From: JACDER01 sp963842575
GTDB lineage: Bacteria; Actinomycetota; Thermoleophilia; Gaiellales; Gaiellaceae
Direction: 5' to 3'
DNA length: 64,000 bases
NCBI GenBank assembly: GCA_963842575.1
Contig: CAWJGS010000010.1
Coordinates: 620,001 to 684,000 of the forward strand
This document shows positions 42,254-51,719 of this stretch, piece by piece. The notes below the pieces were generated by a model. The model was given only the letters and a program-made list of their open reading frames with translations. It made no database searches and was not told where the DNA came from. Position 1 is the stretch's first letter. Every line of letters starts with the position of its first letter. Made by a program: the position numbers and the translations under genes.

Positions 42254-45241
42254 ATGAGCGCGTCCGCACGAGAAGTGCGGAAGACCGTGACGATCCTCTT
42301 CTGCGACCTCGTCCACTCGACGGGGCTCGCGGAAGGGGATCCGGAGGCCTACCGCCGAGTCCAGACGGGCTTCTTCGACCGCATGCGCGAGATCGTCGAG
42401 CGGCACGGGGGAACGGTCGAGAAGTTCATCGGTGACGAGGTGATGGCGGTGTTCGGCGTGCCGGTCGTGCACGAGGACGACGCGCTCCGAGCCGTCCGTG
42501 CCGCGCAGGAGATGCAGGAGGCGCTGCCCGAGCTCGGCCTTCAGGCGCGGATCGGCATCAACACCGGCGAGGTGCTCGCCGGTGATCCAGACCAGAGCCT
42601 CGGGCTCGTCGCCGGCGAACCGGTGATCATCGCCAAGCGTCTTGAGCAAGGCGCCGCCGCCGGAGAGATCATCATCGGAAAGACGACGTATCCGCTGGTC
42701 GAGCACGCGGTAAGCGCCGGGCCGCTCGAGCGCATCCCGGTCAAGGGAAAGGACGAGGACGTCGCGCGTCGACGCGTCGAAGAGGTCGATCTGCGAGGCG
42801 CCGAGCGTCGCGCGCCGCCTCGACCTCCCGCTCGTCGGACGCGACGAGGAGCTCGAGCTGCTCCGCCAGGCGTTCGAGCGCGCGGTCGACGACCAGAGCT
42901 GCCGGCTCTTCGCCGTCCTCGGGCCGCCGGGAATCGGCAAATCGCGTCTGGTCGCGGAGCTCGCAACCGTCCTCGACGAGCCGCGCCACAACGGCGGTCG
43001 GGCGCTGCCTGCCCTACGGCCAGGGGATCACGTTCTGGCCGCTCGCGGAGATCCTGCGCTCGCTCGGGGACGTCAGCGAAGCCGTCGGGGACGACGGCGC
43101 CGCCGTGCGTGAGCTGCTCGCCGGGCTGACCGGCGAGTCGGAGACGCCCGCATCGAGCCAGGAGGCATTCTGGGCCGTGCGGCGTGCGTTCGAGGCGTGC
43201 GCGCGGCGGCGCCCGCTCGTCGTCTGCTTCGAAGACCTGCACAGCGCCGAGCCCACCCTGCTCGACCTCGTCGACTACCTCGTAGGCTGGAGCAGGAACG
43301 CGCCGATCCTGATTGTCTGCCTGGCGCGGCCCGAACTCGTTGAGCGCAGGCCATCGCTCATCGCGCCCAGTCCCAGTCAGGACGCGCTCGCGCTCGAGCC
43401 GCTGGACGCAAGAGGCTCGAACGCGCTCCTCGGCGGCCTCGCAGGCGAGCTCGACCTCGACGCCTCCGCCCTGCGCCGCATCGCAGACGCTGCCGAGGGC
43501 AATCCGCTCTTTCTCGAGCAGACTCGCGGCGATGACGGGCGACGACGGAAGTGCGGACATCCCGGTGCCGCCGACGATCCAGGCGCTGCTGGGCGAACGC
43601 CTCGACCGGCTCTCGGCAAGTGAGCGAGCGACGATCGAGCGCGCCTCTGTGGTAGGACGCGACTTTCCCCTCCCGGTGATCGCCGCCCTCACTCCCGAGC
43701 ATGAACGCGCGGAGCTGACTGCGCACCTGCTGGCTCTCGTGCGCAAGCAGCTCGTCCAGCCGGACACGTCCCGCACGGCAGCGGAGGACCGTTACCGCTT
43801 CGAGCATGCGCTCATCCAGGAAGCCGCGTACGGGGCGATGCCCAAGGAGGTCAGGGCCGATCTCCACGAGCGGGTCGCCGACTGGGCGACTGCGCTCGAC
43901 CGCGGCATGGAGCTGGACGAGCTCGTCGGCTACCACCTCGAGCGCGCATACCGCTACCGGGAGGAGATCGGCCAGCTCGACGCACACACGCAAGAGCTTG
44001 GCTGGCGGGCGGGCGGGATACTCGGCCGGGCGGGCCGGCGGGCGTTCGCGCGCGACGACATGCCGGCGGCGGTGAAGCTCCTCGACCGCGCGCTCGCGCT
44101 CGTCACGAAGGACGAGCCGGCTTATCCCGTCCTCCTGCACGAGCTCAGCGCAGCGCTGTTCTCCGTGGGCGAGGTCGCGCGCGCCGAGATCCTCCTCCAG
44201 GGAGTGCTCGATGCCGCTGCGGCGTCGGACGACCGCCGGCTGGAGTGGACGGCGCTGCTCGAGCGCGCCGCCCGCCGTGGCTATACGCACGCCGATGAGG
44301 GCGAGCTCCTCGACGTCGCGGTGCGAGCGATCACCGTCTTCGAGGAGCTCGGCGACGACCTCGGGCTCGCGCGTGCCTGGCGCAGAGTGGCGTCCTGTCA
44401 CGAGAACGCCTGTCGGTTGCGGGCCGCGGAAGAGGCCTGCGACCACGCGCTGGTGCACGCGCGCCGTGCCGGAAGCACGCAGGAGGAGGCTCGCACGATC
44501 GATCGGCTGTGCACCGTGTTCGTCCTAGGCCCCGCGCCGGCAGAGCTTGCAATCGCGCGTTGCGAATCCTTCCTGGCACGTCCGGCCACCCCGCTCCTGG
44601 AGGCAAACGTGGTCGCCCCCCTCGCGGTGTTGCGCGCTATGACCGGGGACTTCGACGAGGCGCGGCGTCTCTATGCGCGGGGCGAAGCCATCCTCGAGGA
44701 GCTGGGACTTCGGCTCGCACTGATCGGCGCCGCGTTCCTCGGCGGGCTGGTCGAGCTGCTGGCGGACGATCCCCTCGCGGCCGAGCGGCACGTGCGCAAG
44801 GGCTATGACGCCATGGTGGAAGCGGGCTTCGACAGGATCATCCCGTTCCAGGGAGCCCTGCTCGCGGAAGCGCTGAGACGCCAGGATCGCCAGGCCGAGG
44901 CCGCGCGGATTGCGCGCGAGAGCAGCGAGGCGCCATCGGACGACGCGCTCGGAGCGATCCTCTGCCGGACGGCGCTCGGGTATGCCGAGCTGTACGACGG
45001 CCACGTCACGGCCGCCGCCGAGCTGATGCATGAGGCTGACGCACTCGCCGACCAGACTGATGCGCTCCTCTTCCGCGGCGATACGAGCCTGGCCCTCGCC
45101 CATGCGCTGCTCGCCGAAGGCGACCTGGACGGCGGAGCGGCCGCCGCGCAAAAGGCGGTGCGACTCTATGCGGACAAAGGCAACCGCGTTGCCGCCTCGC
45201 GCGCCGAACGGTTCCTCACCGGCGCGGCCGGGGGTGTGTGA
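42254..45241 (+). CDS. Class III adenylate/guanylate cyclase-AAA ATPase signalling protein (three frameshifts)
   Basis: Large regulator of ~995 residues. Part 1 (1-175): nucleotide cyclase domain with VTILFCDLVHSTGL, VEKFIGDEVMAVFG and RIGINTGEVLAGD, so both metal-binding aspartates are present. Part 2: ATPase with LVGRDEELELLRQAF, P-loop GPPGIGKSRLVAEL, VVCFEDLHSAEPTLLDLVDYL and NPLFLEQLAAMTGD. Part 3: a TPR-like helical repeat region to the end (AFARDDMPAAVKLLDRALAL, AEILLQGVLDAAAASDDRRL). Single-base shifts are at ~42795-42802, ~42983-42988 and ~43521 (an extra A in LEQ|LAAMTG). The start ATG 42254 is clear. Such proteins sense and relay signals in actinobacteria; the ligand is unknown. 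Confidence 0.8.
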
Positions 45242-45273
45242 GAATCCCCCCAGTTCTCAAGGAGGGAGGAGCA

Positions 45274-45491
45274 ATGCCGCAGTCGGCCAGAGGATCTGAA
45301 GAAAACCGAGCCGCCGGACAACGAAGCATTGGCAGAATTTCAACGACGCGCTGGAGGACGCGCTCAAAGACGCCGACAAGCAATGGGGCAAGGCGGATCG
45401 TACAAAGGTGACGGTCACGTTCGAAGCGACCGTGGAGACACAGAGTCCCGGGAACATCCATGAGTACCGGGTGATCCTCACCAAGCAGTGA
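45274..45491 (+). CDS. Small dodecin-like protein (frameshifted N-terminus)
   Basis: A strong AGGAGGGAGGAG ribosome site precedes ATG 45274. The ATG frame begins M-P-Q-S-A and then loses sense. A second frame gives EDLKKTEPPDNEA, and a third continues HWQNFNDALEDALKDADKQW, then KVTVTFEATVETQSPGNIHEYRVILTKQ to TGA 45489-45491. Two single-base shifts therefore reconstruct ~72 residues. The helix followed by two strands with E-Y-R-V resembles the end of dodecin (E-Y-R-T). It lies just downstream of the cyclase gene and converges on ftsY. Confidence 0.55.
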
Positions 45492-45492
45492 G

Positions 45493-46443
45493 CTAGCCGC
45501 CAACCAGCGCTCGCGCGTAATCGTGCGGATCGAACGGCTGGAGATCCTCCAGCCGTTCGCCCACGCCCACGAGCTTGACCGGTAGGCCGAGCTCGTGCGC
45601 GATCGCGACGGCGACTCCGCCGCGCGCCGAGCCGTCGAGCTTCGTCAGGATGACGCCGCTCACGTCAACCGTTTCCTGAAAGAGACGCGCCTGCTGCAGC
45701 CCGTTCTGCCCGGTCGTCGCGTCCACCACCAGCAACGTCTCGTGCGGGGCCCCCTCCAGCTTCGCGGCTATGACGCGCCGGACCTTCGCCAGCTCGGCCA
45801 TGAGGTTCGTGTGCGTGTGCAGGCGGCCGGCCGTGTCCACGAGGACGACGTCGCGGCCCCGCGACTGAGCCGCCTCGATGGCGTCGAAGGCCACGGCGGC
45901 CGGATCGCCGCCCCGCGCGGCGCCGACGAAGTCGGCGCCTGCACGCTCCGCCCACACCTCGAGCTGCTCGTCGGCGGCGGCGCGAAAGGTGTCCGCGGCG
46001 GCGACGATCACGTCGTGGTCGTGCTCGCGGAGGCGCTGGGCGAGCTTTCCGATCGTGGTCGTCTTGCCGGTGCCGTTCACACCGACGAAGAGGAGCACGC
46101 TCGGGTTCTCTCCCACATCGAGCCGGCCGGGCTCGCCCATGAGCGCTGCGATCTCCTCCGCGAGCGCCGTTTCGAGCCCATCTGAGAGATCGTCCCGCGC
46201 CTCCAGTCGCCGCACGAGCTCCGCCGTCGTCGGGACGCCGACATCCGCAAAGATCAGCGCCTCTTCGAGCCGCTCCCAGGCCTCGTCGTCGTTGGGATCG
46301 AAGGCGGCCGCGGCCAGCTCACCGACGAGCGCGCGGCGGCTCTTGCCCAGCGAGTCGCGCAGCCGCGAGAAGAAGCCGGACCGCTCCTCCTGCTCGGCCC
46401 CAGCATCGGCGTCGCCGAGCAGCTCTCCCCAGCTACGCGCCAA
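45493..46443 (-). CDS. ftsY: Signal recognition particle receptor FtsY
   Basis: SRP receptor GTPase. The 316 residues include a short acidic N-terminus (A domain is almost absent), the N domain SGFFSRLRDSLGKSRRALVGELA, and the G domain with LFVGVNGTGKTTTIGKLA, AAADTFRAAADEQLEVWAERAG, DTAGRLHTHTNLMAEL, TKLDGSARGGVAVAIAHEL and the closing VGVGERLEDLQPFDPHDYARALVGG. A reduced A domain is normal in actinobacteria. The small membrane-protein gene and smc lie upstream. Confidence 0.95.
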   Translation of the reverse strand: MARSWGELLGDADAGAEQEERSGFFSRLRDSLGKSRRALVGELAAAAFDPNDDEAWERLEEALIFADVGVPTTAELVRRLEARDDLSDGLETALAEEIAALMGEPGRLDVGENPSVLLFVGVNGTGKTTTIGKLAQRLREHDHDVIVAAADTFRAAADEQLEVWAERAGADFVGAARGGDPAAVAFDAIEAAQSRGRDVVLVDTAGRLHTHTNLMAELAKVRRVIAAKLEGAPHETLLVVDATTGQNGLQQARLFQETVDVSGVILTKLDGSARGGVAVAIAHELGLPVKLVGVGERLEDLQPFDPHDYARALVGG

Positions 46444-46446
46444 GGC

Positions 46447-46638
46447 CTAGACGGGGGTCTTGTGCGTGACGAGATCGAGCGGTGAGAACTCAGGCTTCGC
46501 CGACTCGCGCTTGGCGTCGTAGGCGAGCACCGCGACCCCGGCCAGGCCGGCCGGCAACGACCGGCGCAGGATCCCGTAGACGAGAACCCCGAGGCCGAAC
46601 AGCTGCACCGGCCGCACGGCGACCGTTCGTTCATCCAT
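46447..46638 (-). CDS. 63-residue hypothetical protein with one hydrophobic segment
   Basis: From ATG 46636-46638 the sequence reads MDERTVAVRPVQLFGLGVLVYG, with a hydrophobic stretch (LFGLGVLVYGILRRSLPAGLAGVAVLAY) and a soluble C-terminus ESAKPEFSPLDLVTHKTPV. It may form one or two short membrane helices. It lies between smc (11 bp) and ftsY (3 bp) with the same strand, so it must be co-transcribed. No family recognised. Confidence 0.55.
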   Translation of the reverse strand: MDERTVAVRPVQLFGLGVLVYGILRRSLPAGLAGVAVLAYDAKRESAKPEFSPLDLVTHKTPV

Positions 46639-46649
46639 AGCCGCGGATT

Positions 46650-49328
46650 CTACGAGGCGGCGGCGAGTGCCTGCTCGTCCTCGCGCGGGACGCGGCGCGA
46701 GACGACCTGCGAGACGCCTTCCTGTCCCATGGTCACGCCGTACAGAACGTCCGCCGCCTCCATGGTGCGCTTCTGGTGCGTGACGACGATGAACTGCGCG
46801 CGGTCGGCGTAGGCGCGGAGGAGTGAGACGAAGCGGCCGATGTTCGGATCGTCGAGGGCGGCCTCGACCTCGTCGAGGAGGTAGAACGGGCACGGCCGCG
46901 CGAGGAAGAGCGCGAACAGGAACGCGATCGCGCCGAGCGCCCGCTCGCCGCCGGAGAGGAGAGACAGCCGTGTCACGCGCTTCCCGGCGGGCCGTAGCTC
47001 GACCTCGACTCCCGGCTCCTCCTGCTCCTCAGCCTCGGGATCGGGCTCGCTGAGCCGCAGCCGTCCCTCGCCGCCGGGGAACAGGGTGGCCGCGACCTCC
47101 TGGAAATGCTCACGCACGCGGTCGAAGGTCTCCTCGAAGCGCCGCTCGACCGTCTCGGTCAGCTCGGCGCGCAGCTGCTCGAGCTGCTCGAGGCTCTCCT
47201 CGAGATCCTTGCGCTGCTCGACCAGCTCCTGGACGCGCTCCTTCTCGCGCGCGTACTCCTCCTTCGCCAGTGGGTTGACCTGGCCGAGCGCCTCCCGGCG
47301 GCGGCGGAGCTTCTCGAGCCCGGCCTCGAGCTCGTCCCTGTCCTCGCCCTCCGCGGGCTCGGCCGCCGCGGCCTCCAGCCGGCGAGTCGCCTCGCGCCGC
47401 TCGGCGGCGATGGTCGCGAGCTCCACGTCGATGGCGCCCGCGCGCTCGCGCGCCTCGCCTGCCTCGCGGCGGAGCTCGGCTTCGGCGGCGCCCAGCTTGC
47501 GGAGCTCTGCGGCCAGCTCGCCGGTCCTCATCCCGCCCGCGTCTGCACGCGCGCGGAGCGGCGTCTCGAGGCGTTCCGCGGCCCCCCGCGCGGCCGTGAG
47601 GGCTGCGGTTGCCCGCGTAGCGCCGGCCAACAGGCGTTCGAGAACAACGGCGGGAACGCGCGGAGCGGCCGCGCGCAAGCCCGCCGCGAGCCGCTCGGCT
47701 TCCTCGGCTCGCTCCACCGCGGCGGTGGCGGCGCTCTCCAGCTCGGCGACCTCTTCCGCCAGCCGCTGGCGCCTGCCTTCGAGCTCGAGCAGGACGCTCT
47801 CGGCCGTCTCGCCTGCGAACCACAGCTCGCCTCGCTCGGGGGCGAAGCCGTGGCCCTCCTTCGTCACGACGACGCCGCGGGTTGCCTGCAGGAGCTCGTC
47901 GCGGTCGACGACCCAGGCGTCGGGCGGGACATTCGCGCCGCGGACGTGTTCGGCAAGCGGCTCGGCGCCCGGCGCCGGTGACACGCCCCGCTCGCCCGGC
48001 GCGGTCGCCGGGACGAGCACCAGCAGCCGCCCGAGCCCGCGTGTGCGAGCGTCCTCGACCAGGCCGAGAGCTTCGGACGCGGTGGACGCGGTCACCGCCG
48101 AGGCGCGGAAAGCCAGCGCGGCCGCGACGGCACGCTCGTAGCCCGGGTCGACGTCCAGACCGTCCAGGACAAGCGCATGCCCCCGCTCCGAAAGCTCCCG
48201 AGCCGCGGGTGGAATTCCCTCCCGCTCGGCCAGGGAGCGTTCCAGCGCGCGCAGACGGTCGGCGGCCGCCGCCGCTTGGGCGGTCACCCGCTCGCGCTCG
48301 AGGGCCGCGTCCCGCGCCGCCGCCAGCGTCTCCTGGACGGCGTGCGCGGGCCGAGCGGCGCGTGCCGCCTCGAGCTCGCGCTGGAGCCGTTCCGTCAGAT
48401 CGTCGAGCCCCTCCGAACGCAGCGCAACGCGCTCGGCGGCGCTCCGCAGCCGGTAGAGAGCTGCCGTCGCGCCCTCGCGGCGGCCGGCAGCGTCCGCCAG
48501 CTCCTCCTCGACGCCGCCGCGCTCGACGAGCAGCGACTCCAGCTGCCCTTCGACCCGTTTGCGCTCCAGAGCAGACGCGGCCTTCCGCTCCTCCGCCGCG
48601 CCTTGCCGCTCCGCCAGCGCGGCGAGGTCGAGCTGGGCGATCCGCGCCTCGACGGCGGCGATCTGGCCGCCGAGCTTCTCGGCGCGCTCCGCCGCCGTTG
48701 CCTGTAGCGCCAGCGGACGCAGGCGCTTGCGCGCCTCCGCCTCGACGTCCCGTGCACGCTCGACCTCGCGCGCGACGCGCGCGAGCTTGAGCTCGGCCCG
48801 GTGGCGCCGGCGCTTGAACCGTCCGAGCCCGGCTGCCTCCTCGACGAGCGCTCGCCGCTCGACGGGGCTACTCGCCAGGATGGCCTCCACCTTCCCCTGC
48901 CCGACGACCGAGTGCATCCCCGACCCGAGGCCGACATCGGAGAGGAGCTCGACGAGGTCCGTGCGCCGCACGGGCGCGCGGTTCACGAGGTACTGCCCCT
49001 CCGCGCCGCGATGCAGGCGGCGGAGGATCGATACCTCGGAGAAATCCAGGGCGGCCAGGCGGCCGTCCGTGTTGTCGAACACGAGCTCGACCTCGCACCA
49101 GTCCGCGCCCGGGCGGCCCGCCGAGCCGGCGAAGAGGACGTCGTCGGCCTTCTCAGCGCGCAGCTCGTTCGGGCTCAGGCTCCCGGCGGCCCAGACGATC
49201 GCGTCGGCGATGTTCGACTTGCCCGAGCCATTCGGGCCGACGACGACGGCCACGCCCTTCTCCAGCCGGATCTCGACCGGATCGGGGAAGGACTTGAAGC
49301 CGCGCAGGGAGATCGAGCGCAGGTGCAA
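46650..49328 (-). CDS. smc: Chromosome segregation protein SMC (short form)
   Basis: Condensin ATPase. Head parts: LHLRSISLRGFKSFPDPVEI and Walker A VVGPNGSGKSNIADAI at the N-terminus; signature SLLSGGERALGAIAFLFAL and Walker B FYLLDEVEAALDDPN at the C-terminus. A hinge of ~115 residues is visible in the middle (GHALVLDGLDVDPGYERAVAAAL ... FAPERGELWFAG). Coiled-coil arms flank it. The protein is 892 residues, whereas bacterial SMC is usually ~1150-1200, so both arms look shortened. I take TTG 49326-49328 as start, since conserved sequence begins there; longer frames read back into rnc. Confidence 0.92.
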   Translation of the reverse strand: MHLRSISLRGFKSFPDPVEIRLEKGVAVVVGPNGSGKSNIADAIVWAAGSLSPNELRAEKADDVLFAGSAGRPGADWCEVELVFDNTDGRLAALDFSEVSILRRLHRGAEGQYLVNRAPVRRTDLVELLSDVGLGSGMHSVVGQGKVEAILASSPVERRALVEEAAGLGRFKRRRHRAELKLARVAREVERARDVEAEARKRLRPLALQATAAERAEKLGGQIAAVEARIAQLDLAALAERQGAAEERKAASALERKRVEGQLESLLVERGGVEEELADAAGRREGATAALYRLRSAAERVALRSEGLDDLTERLQRELEAARAARPAHAVQETLAAARDAALERERVTAQAAAAADRLRALERSLAEREGIPPAARELSERGHALVLDGLDVDPGYERAVAAALAFRASAVTASTASEALGLVEDARTRGLGRLLVLVPATAPGERGVSPAPGAEPLAEHVRGANVPPDAWVVDRDELLQATRGVVVTKEGHGFAPERGELWFAGETAESVLLELEGRRQRLAEEVAELESAATAAVERAEEAERLAAGLRAAAPRVPAVVLERLLAGATRATAALTAARGAAERLETPLRARADAGGMRTGELAAELRKLGAAEAELRREAGEARERAGAIDVELATIAAERREATRRLEAAAAEPAEGEDRDELEAGLEKLRRRREALGQVNPLAKEEYAREKERVQELVEQRKDLEESLEQLEQLRAELTETVERRFEETFDRVREHFQEVAATLFPGGEGRLRLSEPDPEAEEQEEPGVEVELRPAGKRVTRLSLLSGGERALGAIAFLFALFLARPCPFYLLDEVEAALDDPNIGRFVSLLRAYADRAQFIVVTHQKRTMEAADVLYGVTMGQEGVSQVVSRRVPREDEQALAAAS

Positions 49329-49341
49329 TGCGCGCCGAACG

Positions 49342-50079
49342 CTACTGAGCGGTGCGGATGGCGGCGAGCGCCTCCTTGGCGGCGCCCTGCTCGGCGTCCT
49401 TCTTGGACCGTCCGGTGCCCGTCCCGAGCTGCTCCCCCTCGACGAGCGCGGCAACCGTGAACGTACGCTCGTGGGGCGGCCCCTCTGCCTCGAGGACCCT
49501 GTAGGTCACCTGGCGACCCTCGCGCGCGAGGTCCTCCTGCAGCTCCGTCTTGTGGTCGACGTAGCTCGTAGCCGCGTACTCGATCCGCCCGCGGAAAGCC
49601 TCCACGATCGCCGGTTCGATCACGCCGAAGCCGTGCTCGAGGAACAGGGCCGCCAGCGCGGCCTCGAGCAACGCCGCGCGGACATTGGAGTTCTTTGCCA
49701 GCCGCTCGACCTCGTCGCCCGACACGTCCTGCGTGTGCTCGACGAGCATGTCCTGCAGGCCGAGCTCCTTCGCGACGACCGCGCAGCTCCGGCGGGAGAC
49801 GATGTGCGCCCGCAGGCGTGCGAGCTCCCCTTCTGCGAAGTCTGGGTACTCGTCGTACAGCGCGCGCGCGACCGCGAGCTCGAGGACGCTGTCGCCCAGG
49901 AACTCGAGCCGCTCGTACGAGTCCCCCCTTTCGGCTGCCCACGACGGGTGCGTGAACACCTGGCGACGGCGCGCAGAGGGAAGCTCGGCGATCAGCCTGC
50001 CGAGCTCGGGGCGTTCCGGGCTACTGGTGCGACGAGACGTAGTCGACGGCCTGTCCGACCGTCTGGATCTGCTGGGCAT
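49342..50079 (-). CDS. rnc: Ribonuclease III
   Basis: Cleaves double-stranded RNA in rRNA processing. The catalytic signature ERLEFLGDSVLELAVARALY is present, followed by EAFRGRIEYAATSYVDHKTELQEDLA and the double-stranded RNA-binding domain TYRVLEAEGPPHERTFTVAALVEGEQLGTGTGRSKKDAEQGAAKEALAAI. The only ATG in frame (50077-50079) lies 59 bp inside acpP; conserved sequence starts near PELGRLIAELPSARRRQVFTHPSWA. No nearer start codon exists, so the true start is uncertain. Followed by smc after 13 bp. Confidence 0.92.
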   Translation of the reverse strand: MPSRSRRSDRPSTTSRRTSSPERPELGRLIAELPSARRRQVFTHPSWAAERGDSYERLEFLGDSVLELAVARALYDEYPDFAEGELARLRAHIVSRRSCAVVAKELGLQDMLVEHTQDVSGDEVERLAKNSNVRAALLEAALAALFLEHGFGVIEPAIVEAFRGRIEYAATSYVDHKTELQEDLAREGRQVTYRVLEAEGPPHERTFTVAALVEGEQLGTGTGRSKKDAEQGAAKEALAAIRTAQ

Positions 50080-50266
50080 CCTCGTCCGAGATCTTGATCC
50101 CGAACTGATCCTCGAGCTCCATGATCAGCTCGACGAGATCCAGCGAGTCCGCGTCAAGGTCTTCCTGGAACGACGCCTCGTCGGTGATCTCGCTCTCTTC
50201 GATCCCGAGCTGCTCGGTCAGGACCTCCTTGACCCGTTCGAAAACTTCCTCGCGCGAAGCTGCCAT
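50021..50266 (-). CDS. acpP: Acyl carrier protein
   Basis: Carries acyl chains on a 4'-phosphopantetheine arm in fatty acid synthesis. The 81-residue acidic protein MAASREEVFERVKEVLTEQLG has the modification site DADSLDLVELIM with Ser41 and ends ...TVGQAVDYVSSHQ. It follows plsX by one base and overlaps the rnc frame. Confidence 0.95.
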   Translation of the reverse strand: MAASREEVFERVKEVLTEQLGIEESEITDEASFQEDLDADSLDLVELIMELEDQFGIKISDEDAQQIQTVGQAVDYVSSHQ

Positions 50267-50267
50267 A

Positions 50268-51281
50268 TCACTCCTCTTGTCGGCTGTCGGTCTGAGAGCG
50301 GGCCGATGTTAACACGGCCTTGGGCGGGCGCTCAGGGAATCTTTCGGCGAGACGCCCGACGACGTCGTGCTCGACCCCTCGCGCAGCCAGCCCGATCGCG
50401 TTCGCGATCGCCTTCGGCGAAGAGTTTCCGTGCGCGATCACCGCCAGGCCGTTCAGCCCGAGGAGGTAGGCGCCGCCGTACGTGTCCGGATCGAGCCGGT
50501 CCCGGAGGCCGCGCGCGGCGCCGCGAATCAGCAGGCCGCCGACCTTCCCTTTCCTCGTGCGCAGGGTCTCCTCGCGCAGGGCGCTGAGGAAGGTCTTGAT
50601 CGTCCCCTCCATCAGCTTGAGCGCGATGTTGCCCGTGAACCCGTCGCAGACGACGACGTCGGCTGCCCCCTTCAGCAAGTCGCGACTCTCCGTGTTCCCC
50701 TCGAAACGGAGGTCGCTGCCGGCCAGGAGCTCGTGCGCCTCCAGCGTCAGCTGATTTCCCTTCTCCGGCTCTTCGCCGATCGAGAGCAGGCGGACGGAAG
50801 GACGCTCGATGCCGAGGATCTCCTCGGCGAAGATCGCGCCCATGTAGGCGAACTGGAGCAGGTGCTCCGGGCGCGCGTCGGCGTTCGCGCCGGAGTCGAT
50901 GAGCACCGAGACGCCCTCCATGGCGGGGAGCGGCGCCGCGATCGCGGGCCGCATCACACCCGGGAGCCGGCGGAACTCGAGCAGGCATGCGGCCAGCATC
51001 GCGCCCGTGTTCCCGGCCGAGACGACCGCATCCGCACGTCCCTCGCCGACGGCACGGCACGCGGCGACGAGCGAGCTGTCAGGTTTCGAGCGAACCGCTT
51101 CCGCCGGCTTCTCGTCCATCGCGATCTCCTGCGTCGTGGGGACGAGCTCGAGCCCGTGGGTATCGAGGCCGGCCGGGCCGAACAGGATGGGCTCGACTCC
51201 CGCGGCTTCGACCGCGCCCGAGACGATGGCTTCGGGACCGCGGTCGCCACCGAGGGCGTCGACGGCAATCCGAACCGTCAT
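50268..51281 (-). CDS. plsX: Phosphate acyltransferase PlsX
   Basis: Makes acyl-phosphate from acyl-ACP for phospholipid synthesis. The 337-residue protein starts MTVRIAVDALGGDRGPEAIVSGA and has VVSAGNTGAMLAACLLEF, the central VLIDSGANADARPEHLLQFA, LLSIGEEPEKGNQLTLEAHELL, CDGFTGNIALKLMEGTIKT and YGGAYLLGLNGLAVIAHGNSSPKAIANAI. All typical. ATG 51279-51281 is four bases from the rpmF stop. Confidence 0.96.
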   Translation of the reverse strand: MTVRIAVDALGGDRGPEAIVSGAVEAAGVEPILFGPAGLDTHGLELVPTTQEIAMDEKPAEAVRSKPDSSLVAACRAVGEGRADAVVSAGNTGAMLAACLLEFRRLPGVMRPAIAAPLPAMEGVSVLIDSGANADARPEHLLQFAYMGAIFAEEILGIERPSVRLLSIGEEPEKGNQLTLEAHELLAGSDLRFEGNTESRDLLKGAADVVVCDGFTGNIALKLMEGTIKTFLSALREETLRTRKGKVGGLLIRGAARGLRDRLDPDTYGGAYLLGLNGLAVIAHGNSSPKAIANAIGLAARGVEHDVVGRLAERFPERPPKAVLTSARSQTDSRQEE

Positions 51282-51285
51282 GGGG

Positions 51286-51474
51286 CTACGGTGCAGGTGT
51301 GCGGAGAGGCTCGACTTCGCGGCCGCGATACGTCCCACACGTAGGGCACACGCGATGCGGCCGCTTGGGCTGGTGGCACTGCGGGCACTCGTTCACGCGC
51401 GGCGCTTCGATGCGGTGCGTCGCGCGGCGCTTGTCGCGTCGGGACTTGGAGGTTTTTCGCTTCGGAACGGCCAT
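51286..51474 (-). CDS. rpmF: 50S ribosomal protein L32
   Basis: The 62-residue zinc-binding protein reads MAVPKRKTSKSRRDKRRATHRIE and has the CPQC...CPTC pair characteristic of the C+ form, which would need zinc. In the usual yceD-rpmF-plsX order, here with an ABC-F gene inserted between yceD and rpmF. A TATAGT (51492-51497 on minus) about 17 bases upstream of the ATG could be a -10 box, so the rpmF block may have its own promoter. Confidence 0.95.
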   Translation of the reverse strand: MAVPKRKTSKSRRDKRRATHRIEAPRVNECPQCHQPKRPHRVCPTCGTYRGREVEPLRTPAP

Positions 51475-51719
51475 AGCTCAGCGGCCGACTATAGCGAGGA
51501 TTTAGATGGCTGATGCCACGATCTCGCGCGTCCGGCTGCGCGATCTGGCACGCCTGGGCCGCTCCGGCCCGGATGCGGCCGGCGGAGCCGGCCTCCACCG
51601 TGCCTGCGCTTCGCCGCGTCGGCCGCTCACCGATGCTCCCGGCATCGGCAAGCGTCCGCGCGGCGCCCCAGACGCACCAGCTCGCGCCCCGGAGCAGGCG
51701 ATCTCATGGCATCAACCAT
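51475..51719. other. 245-bp gap between ABC-F gene and rpmF; weak plus-strand ORF
   Basis: It holds a possible rpmF promoter at its left edge. On the plus strand an open frame begins with ATG 51506 (MADATISRVRLRDLARLGRS), whose codon choice looks protein-like for ~25 codons and then becomes shadow-like as it runs into the ABC-F gene. It could be a small gene or a remnant; I do not call it as a gene. Confidence 0.25.

Noticed and set aside
42212..44458. Long minus-strand frames opposite the cyclase gene
   Set aside because: The plus strand shows cyclase, P-loop and TPR sequence; the minus frames show no recognisable domain.
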